From assembly GCA_900543155.1 (NCBI GenBank), contig UQQN01000046.1, positions 1 to 18,300 on the forward strand: a stretch of 18,300 nucleotides of DNA, given 5' to 3'. The notes below the pieces were generated by a model. That model worked only from the letters and a program-made list of their open reading frames with translations, made no database searches and was not told the origin of the DNA. Shown in pieces: positions 13,987 to 18,300 of this stretch. How positions within the stretch are numbered: position 1 is the stretch's first letter; every line of letters begins with the position of its first letter. The position numbers and the translations under genes are program-made. Origin of the DNA: an uncultured Prevotella sp. GTDB lineage: Bacteria; Bacteroidota; Bacteroidia; Bacteroidales; Bacteroidaceae.

Positions 13987-15327
13987 ATGTTTCCCAAACT
14001 TCATACTTTCTCCTACTCACAAATATGGAAGATAGCCTTCCCCATCCTCATCAGCACTTTGATGGAGCAACTCATTGGCATCACTGACACCGCCTTCCTT
14101 GGTCGTGTAGGCGAGGTTGAATTAGGCGCATCAGCCCTTGGTGGCATCTTCTTTATCACCGTGTTTATGCTTGGATTAGGATTCAGCATCGGAGCACAAA
14201 TACTCATGGGGCGTCGCAATGGTGAAGGGAACTATCCCCGCATAGGTAGCATATTTTATCACAGTCTTGGTTTCCTACTTGTGTTAGCAACTGTATTATT
14301 TGTGCTCACCCGCCAGTTCTCGCCCTACATCATGGAGCAACTCATTAGTTCACACCGTGTCTATGAAGCTGCAAACAGTTACCTACATTGGCGTGTCTAT
14401 GGTTTCTTTTTTGCCTTCATCAACCTCATGTTTCGCGCCTTTTTCGTTGCTACCACCCACACCCGTACCCTTACACTCAATTCCGTGATAATGGTATTAA
14501 GCAATGTGGTGTTCAACTACACCCTCATCTTTGGTAACTTCGGTTTCCCCGCATTAGGCATTGCTGGTGCTGCCATAGGTAGTAGTATGGCAGAAGCGGT
14601 TTCTACCCTATTTTTTATCATTTATACATGGCGTAGCATTCCTTACAGCCGTTACGCACTGAACGTACTTCCTCACTTCAAATTCCACCTTTTAGGTCGC
14701 ATTTTAGGCCTTAGCGTGTGGACTATGGTACAAAATTTCCTCTCACTTGGCACTTGGTTTATCTTCTTCCTCAGCATTGAGCACTTAGGCGAACAACCTT
14801 TAGCCGCCACCAACATCATTCGCAACATATCGTCGTTCACCTTTATGGCTGTAGTAGCTTTAGCCTCTACCGCCAGCACCTTAGTGAGCAATCTCATGGG
14901 GCAAGGTGAACCTCAATCAGTGCGTCCTATGTTGCGTCGCACCATTATTATGGCATACGGCATTCTTACCCCCATATTACTTCTTATTGCCATTTTTCCC
15001 ACCGAGGTCATGCGTATCTTTACCACCGATGCACCACTTATGGAGGCAGCACGTGTAGCGCTTTATGTGCAACTCTGTTCTTACTTTTTTTCCATCCCTG
15101 CGCAAATACTCTTCCACGCTGTCAGTGGCACTGGCAATACCCGCATAGCATTTGTCATTGAAATTGGCACCCTCATAGTCTACACTTGCTATGTCGCTAT
15201 AGCCATCTTTCACCTACGTCTTTCGTTGCCTTGGTGTTGGGCAAGCGAAATTGTGTATAGCAGCATCGTCCTTGTATTATGCTACCTTTATATGCGTTCA
15301 GGCAAATGGCAGAGTAAACAAATTTAA
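13987..15327 (+). CDS. MATE family efflux transporter
   Basis: A 446-residue multidrug and toxic compound extrusion protein, a cation- or proton-coupled exporter of the inner membrane. It has about 12 hydrophobic segments, in two related halves. Family signatures include WKIAFPILISTLMEQLIGIT (15-34) followed by DTAFLGRVG, and the second-half motif LSVWTMVQNFLS near 240-251. Length matches the family (about 440-460). The ATG at 13987 is used and no closer start is better. Substrate cannot be told from sequence; DinF/NorM-like members export drugs or organic cations. No TAnnTTTG box was found in the 99 bases between the upstream terminator and the start. It precedes copA by 106 bases, where a separate -7 box is seen, so the two genes probably are not one unit. 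Codon use is less biased than in exbB or the TPR gene. Confidence 0.92.
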   Translation: MFPKLHTFSYSQIWKIAFPILISTLMEQLIGITDTAFLGRVGEVELGASALGGIFFITVFMLGLGFSIGAQILMGRRNGEGNYPRIGSIFYHSLGFLLVLATVLFVLTRQFSPYIMEQLISSHRVYEAANSYLHWRVYGFFFAFINLMFRAFFVATTHTRTLTLNSVIMVLSNVVFNYTLIFGNFGFPALGIAGAAIGSSMAEAVSTLFFIIYTWRSIPYSRYALNVLPHFKFHLLGRILGLSVWTMVQNFLSLGTWFIFFLSIEHLGEQPLAATNIIRNISSFTFMAVVALASTASTLVSNLMGQGEPQSVRPMLRRTIIMAYGILTPILLLIAIFPTEVMRIFTTDAPLMEAARVALYVQLCSYFFSIPAQILFHAVSGTGNTRIAFVIEIGTLIVYTCYVAIAIFHLRLSLPWCWASEIVYSSIVLVLCYLYMRSGKWQSKQI

Positions 15328-15360
15328 TACAGTTTATTCCATCGAACAAACCAATATCAC

Positions 15361-15368
15361 TAAATTTG
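15361..15368 (+). promoter_or_regulatory. Possible -7 box of copA
   Basis: TAAATTTG fits TAnnTTTG, 65 bases before the copA start. No TTTG lies 19-21 bases upstream, so the -33 half is missing or divergent. A metal-responsive operator could not be identified. Confidence 0.4.
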
Positions 15369-15433
15369 CATTCACAAACATAACAGAAACGACTTAGCAA
15401 AATTATTAAAGTCACCCCAAAACTATAGAAAAA

Positions 15434-17740
15434 ATGATTATAGAGAAAACATATCCTGTTAAAGGCATGAGTTGCGCTTCATGTTCTGCCCACGTAGGCA
15501 AAGCGCTACGTAGTGTGGAAGGAGTGGTCGAAGTGAATGTAAATCTACCCATGAACCGAGCCACCGTAAAGTTTGATGATGCAGCATGCACGGCACAACA
15601 ACTACAGCAATCCGTAGAACGCATGGGGTTTGAACTCATTATTGACCAAACAGACGACGAGGAAACCCACATTTTTGCAGACGAAGAAGTAGCTTCCGAA
15701 AAAAATTCTGCTAACGAATTAAACCAAACCACCCCCAATACATCAAATAAAAAGAGTACCTCAAAGAAGTGCGTCGCCAATCACAACGAAGCACTAAAAC
15801 AAATGCGACGCAATGCGTGGGGAGCATTGGCTATAGCCATACCACTATTGGTGTTAGGCATTATCCCCCATCTATTTGCAGGACAAGAGGTAGCCTCATG
15901 TTTTTTAGCAGCCTTTTCATTGTGGAAATACGGCAGACTGTTTTATACCCCCGCATGGAAACTCCTAAAACATGGTACCTCCAATATGGACACTCTTGTA
16001 GCACTGAGCATCAGTGTGTCGTTCATTTACAGTTTCTGCAACCTTTTCTTTCCACAATGGTTCATCTCTCACGGCATGCAACCTCACCTCTACTTCGATA
16101 GCGTGGGTGTTATTACCGCATTTATCTTGTTAGGTCGTATGCTTGAGGCTCGTGCCAAACATCGCACCACCAATAGCATTCGCAAACTCATGCAGCTACA
16201 GCCCAAGCAAGTAGTTTGTGTGTTTCCCAATGGAAAGGAGGTTACAAAGCATGTAAACGACGTAAAAACAGGTGACGTTCTATTAGCACGACCAGGCGAC
16301 CGCATCGCTGTGGATGGCGAAGTTATTACAGGTGCCTCTAATGTAGACGAGAGTAGTCTAAGCGGAGAACCTATCCCTGTTGAAAAAAACATCGGTGATA
16401 AGGTTATGGCAGGCACCATCAACAAGAATGGCACATTGCACTATCGAGCCAAAAAACGTGCCACCGATACACTTTTAGCACAAATTGTGCGTATGGTGCA
16501 AGAGGCACAAGGCAGCAAAGTCCCCGTACAGGCATTGGTCGACCGCATTGCAGCCGTGTTTGTGCCCACCATCATTGGCATTTCACTTATCACATTGATA
16601 GCTTGGATTCTACTCGATTCCGCTAATGGTCTAACCCACGGCTTAATTGCCATGGTTTCTGTATTGGTTATTGCATGTCCTTGTTCGTTAGGTCTTGCAA
16701 CCCCTACAGCCATCATCGTAGGCATTGGTCGTGGAGCCTCTTCTGGCATACTTATTAAAGACGCTACCTGTTTAGAAGTTGCCGAGAAAATAAATGCCGT
16801 AGTACTCGATAAAACAGGAACCATCACTGTGGGACACCCTGAAGTAAAAGCCGCATGGTTTGAGTCCGACTCTGAAAGTAAATGGCGCGACATCCTACTA
16901 TCTCTCGAACGACAGTCTGAACATCCCCTTGCCGAGGCGGTTTGCACATTCTTAAAAGACGAAACAACCTGCAAGGTTGAAAACTTCACCGCACTACCCG
17001 GAAATGGAGTAAGCGGATGTATAGACGGTTGTACATATTATGTAGGCAGTTTAAAGTGGATGCAAGAAAAGAACATCCCTCTTACCGCCACACAACATCA
17101 GTTTGCCAATAACTATACGCATCAAGCGTGCAGCTTAGTAGCGTTGACCGACGGCACAAAAATCTTAGCCTTATTAGCTCTGACCGACGAAGTTAAATCT
17201 ACCTCTGCCACTGCCATCAAACAACTTAAAGCTTTAGGCATCGATACCTACATGCTTACAGGCGACAATGCACAAACAGCAGCAGTGGTAGCAAGCGAGG
17301 TTGGTATCGACCATTACGTAGCACACACCCTACCTGCCGACAAAGCTAATTTTGTAAAACAATTACAAGCCGAAGGCAAAAAGGTTGCCATGGTAGGCGA
17401 TGGCATTAACGACAGTGCAGCATTAGCTGTTGCTGACTTAAGCATTGCCATGGGACGTGGTAGCGATATTGCCATAGATACCGCTATGCTCACTTTACTT
17501 ACTTCCGATTTGCTACGTCTGCCTCAAGCCATTCGACTGTCTGCTCGTACAGTTCGAACCATACGCCAAAACCTATTTTGGGCCTTCTTCTACAACGTCG
17601 TGAGCGTCCCTATTGCAGCTGGTGTGCTCTACCCTATTTGTGGTTTTATGCTAAGTCCTATGATAGCTGGAGCTGCTATGGCGTTGAGCAGTGTAAGCGT
17701 TGTAACAAACTCGCTGCGCAGTGGACTTAAACGCATTTAA
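15434..17740 (+). CDS. copA: Cu(I)-exporting P1B-type ATPase
   Basis: A 768-residue inner-membrane heavy-metal pump that exports cytoplasmic Cu(I) (or Ag(I)). One N-terminal HMA domain (about 4-70) carries the metal-binding GMSC14ASC17. An acidic, poorly conserved linker follows (about 75-115). Then come membrane segments and the actuator loop with S310-G-E312-P. The CPC metal site is C415-P-C417, the phosphorylated Asp is D459 in DKTGT, the P1B-type HP motif is H497-P498 in SEHPLAEAV, and the hinge is GDGINDS at 655-661. The last two membrane segments hold Y720-N721 and M749-A-L-S752-S753, the residue set diagnostic of Cu(I)-specific P1B-1 pumps. One HMA domain is common in Bacteroidetes. 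A Cys-rich exported protein gene follows after 47 bases with no terminator, so co-expression is likely. Confidence 0.93.
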   Translation: MIIEKTYPVKGMSCASCSAHVGKALRSVEGVVEVNVNLPMNRATVKFDDAACTAQQLQQSVERMGFELIIDQTDDEETHIFADEEVASEKNSANELNQTTPNTSNKKSTSKKCVANHNEALKQMRRNAWGALAIAIPLLVLGIIPHLFAGQEVASCFLAAFSLWKYGRLFYTPAWKLLKHGTSNMDTLVALSISVSFIYSFCNLFFPQWFISHGMQPHLYFDSVGVITAFILLGRMLEARAKHRTTNSIRKLMQLQPKQVVCVFPNGKEVTKHVNDVKTGDVLLARPGDRIAVDGEVITGASNVDESSLSGEPIPVEKNIGDKVMAGTINKNGTLHYRAKKRATDTLLAQIVRMVQEAQGSKVPVQALVDRIAAVFVPTIIGISLITLIAWILLDSANGLTHGLIAMVSVLVIACPCSLGLATPTAIIVGIGRGASSGILIKDATCLEVAEKINAVVLDKTGTITVGHPEVKAAWFESDSESKWRDILLSLERQSEHPLAEAVCTFLKDETTCKVENFTALPGNGVSGCIDGCTYYVGSLKWMQEKNIPLTATQHQFANNYTHQACSLVALTDGTKILALLALTDEVKSTSATAIKQLKALGIDTYMLTGDNAQTAAVVASEVGIDHYVAHTLPADKANFVKQLQAEGKKVAMVGDGINDSAALAVADLSIAMGRGSDIAIDTAMLTLLTSDLLRLPQAIRLSARTVRTIRQNLFWAFFYNVVSVPIAAGVLYPICGFMLSPMIAGAAMALSSVSVVTNSLRSGLKRI

Positions 17741-17787
17741 GACAAACTCAATAAGACTAATTTTTAAACAATAAATACAACTTGATT

Positions 17788-18147
17788 ATGAAAAAAATGC
17801 TTTCACTTTTATGCCTTGTGATGTTCAGTGTCACAATGGCATTAGCAGACGATGTAAAGCCCTGCAACAAGGCTTGTCCTGACACCTGCGAACAAAGCAA
17901 GCAATGCTGCAAAATGAACAAAGCACGCAAAGACGCTTGCAACAAGGTTTGCAATAAAACTTGCCAAAAGAAGTGCGAACAAAGCAAGCAATGCTGCAAA
18001 ATGAACAAAGCACGCAAGGACTCTTGCAAGAAGGCTTGCCAAAAGAAATGTAAGAAAAACAAGCAGTGCTCTAAAAAGAATAAGTCGTGCAAAAAAGCCT
18101 GCGACAAAGATTACAAAAAAGCCTGCAAAAGCAAGTGCCAAAAATAA
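17788..18147 (+). CDS. Exported Cys/Lys-rich metallothionein-like small protein
   Basis: A 119-residue protein with no family I recognise. The signal peptide MKKMLSLLCLVMFSVTMALA (1-20) leaves a mature chain of about 99 residues beginning DDVKPC. The mature part holds 19 cysteines, nearly all of the rest being Lys, Asn, Gln, Asp and Ala, with almost no hydrophobics. Cysteines mostly follow C-x3-C spacing (for example DACNKVCNKTCQKKC), alongside CC pairs. Two 48-base DNA copies (17887-17934 and 17974-18021) give a 29-residue internal repeat. Next to copA, the inference is a periplasmic metal-binding (copper?) protein, analogous in idea to metallothioneins or the C-x3-C copper storage proteins. 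Disulfide-based structural roles are an alternative. The ATG at 17788 is preferred over the in-frame TTG at 17782. Nothing shows catalytic residues. Confidence 0.8.
   Translation: MKKMLSLLCLVMFSVTMALADDVKPCNKACPDTCEQSKQCCKMNKARKDACNKVCNKTCQKKCEQSKQCCKMNKARKDSCKKACQKKCKKNKQCSKKNKSCKKACDKDYKKACKSKCQK
17887..18021 (+). repeat. Internal duplication in the Cys-rich gene
   Basis: The 48-base segments 17887-17934 and 17974-18021, 87 bp apart, are identical apart from one silent A/G difference in a Lys codon. They encode CEQSKQCCKMNKARKD twice. Such near-identity at the DNA level indicates a recent duplication or gene conversion. Confidence 0.92.
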
Positions 18148-18172
18148 TAAGTTCTAAGCAACAAAATCTTTT

Positions 18173-18222
18173 CCCATTAAGGTAGGGTGTTCAAAATCCC
18201 CAAAATGTCCTGCATGGTTTTG
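18173..18222 (+). repeat. Dispersed repeat, copy D
   Basis: The CCCATTA-AGGTAGGG start, 20-base block and CTGCATGGTTTTG end match copy A at 778-826 (four substitutions, one gap). Similarity with the minus-strand right arm of the 784-930 element continues to about 18237 (TTTTAATGTT), so this is probably the left half of a second element whose other end is past the window. The final 78 bases hold no gene. Confidence 0.8.
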
Positions 18223-18300
18223 AGGATGTTTTAATGTTATAAATGGTTGATATTCAACGAAAATAAACATGAAAAATACCACAATTCAGGTATAGTTATA

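Noticed and set aside
16441..16989. 182-residue open frame antisense to copA
   Set aside because: Lies opposite the CPC and DKTGT region of a certain gene; composition is that of a shadow.
17842..18141. Hydrophobic minus-strand frame opposite the Cys-rich gene
   Set aside because: Ala/Leu/Phe-rich because Lys/Cys codons read backwards give such residues; the sense frame has a signal peptide and patterned cysteines.

Overview
The window looks like a chromosomal segment from a member of the Bacteroidales, most likely Prevotella-like (Prevotellaceae). Three things point there. The promoters carry the Bacteroidetes TTTG / TAnnTTTG signature rather than sigma70 boxes. The start codons lack Shine-Dalgarno sequences. 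The gene order exbB-exbD-exbD-tonB followed by a PstS-like lipoprotein and a TPR protein is typical of this group. All genes except one (the DUF554 protein) lie on the + strand.

Layout. 1-695: the C-terminal part of an acyltransferase-3 membrane protein with no proper start, probably a remnant. 696-1565: about 870 bases without a credible gene, filled with repeats: a 147-bp MITE-like inverted-repeat element, three copies of a short dispersed repeat, and three arrays of 11-bp-period repeats. 1566-2264 (-): DUF554 membrane protein with its own promoter and terminator. 2476-4430: ilvE (branched-chain aminotransferase), then a coiled-coil lipoprotein of unknown role. 4431-4799: a structured intergenic region with a 20-bp inverted repeat and the promoter of the next operon. 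4800-7854: exbB-exbD-exbD-tonB, an energy-transduction operon for TonB-dependent outer-membrane transport, closed by a strong terminator. 8059-9018: PstS-like lipoprotein with a well-formed promoter. 9062-10042: Rpn/PD-(D/E)XK nuclease-transposase family gene, apparently inserted between the pstS-like and TPR genes. 10201-11787: exported TPR protein. 12141-13805: exported Gfo/Idh/MocA-fold protein that looks like a GH109 glycosidase. 13987-15327: MATE exporter. 15434-17740: copper P1B-type ATPase. 17788-18147: a small exported Cys/Lys-rich protein. 18148-18300: another copy of the dispersed repeat, running off the window.

Functionally, the centre is a cell-envelope energy and uptake module (ExbB/ExbD/TonB plus envelope partners). 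The right end is an export and metal-handling module: a MATE pump, then a Cu(I) ATPase paired with a 19-cysteine exported protein that resembles a periplasmic metallothionein or copper sponge. That pair is the best candidate for an undescribed system here. The second point of interest is the non-coding repeat family that appears at both ends of the window.
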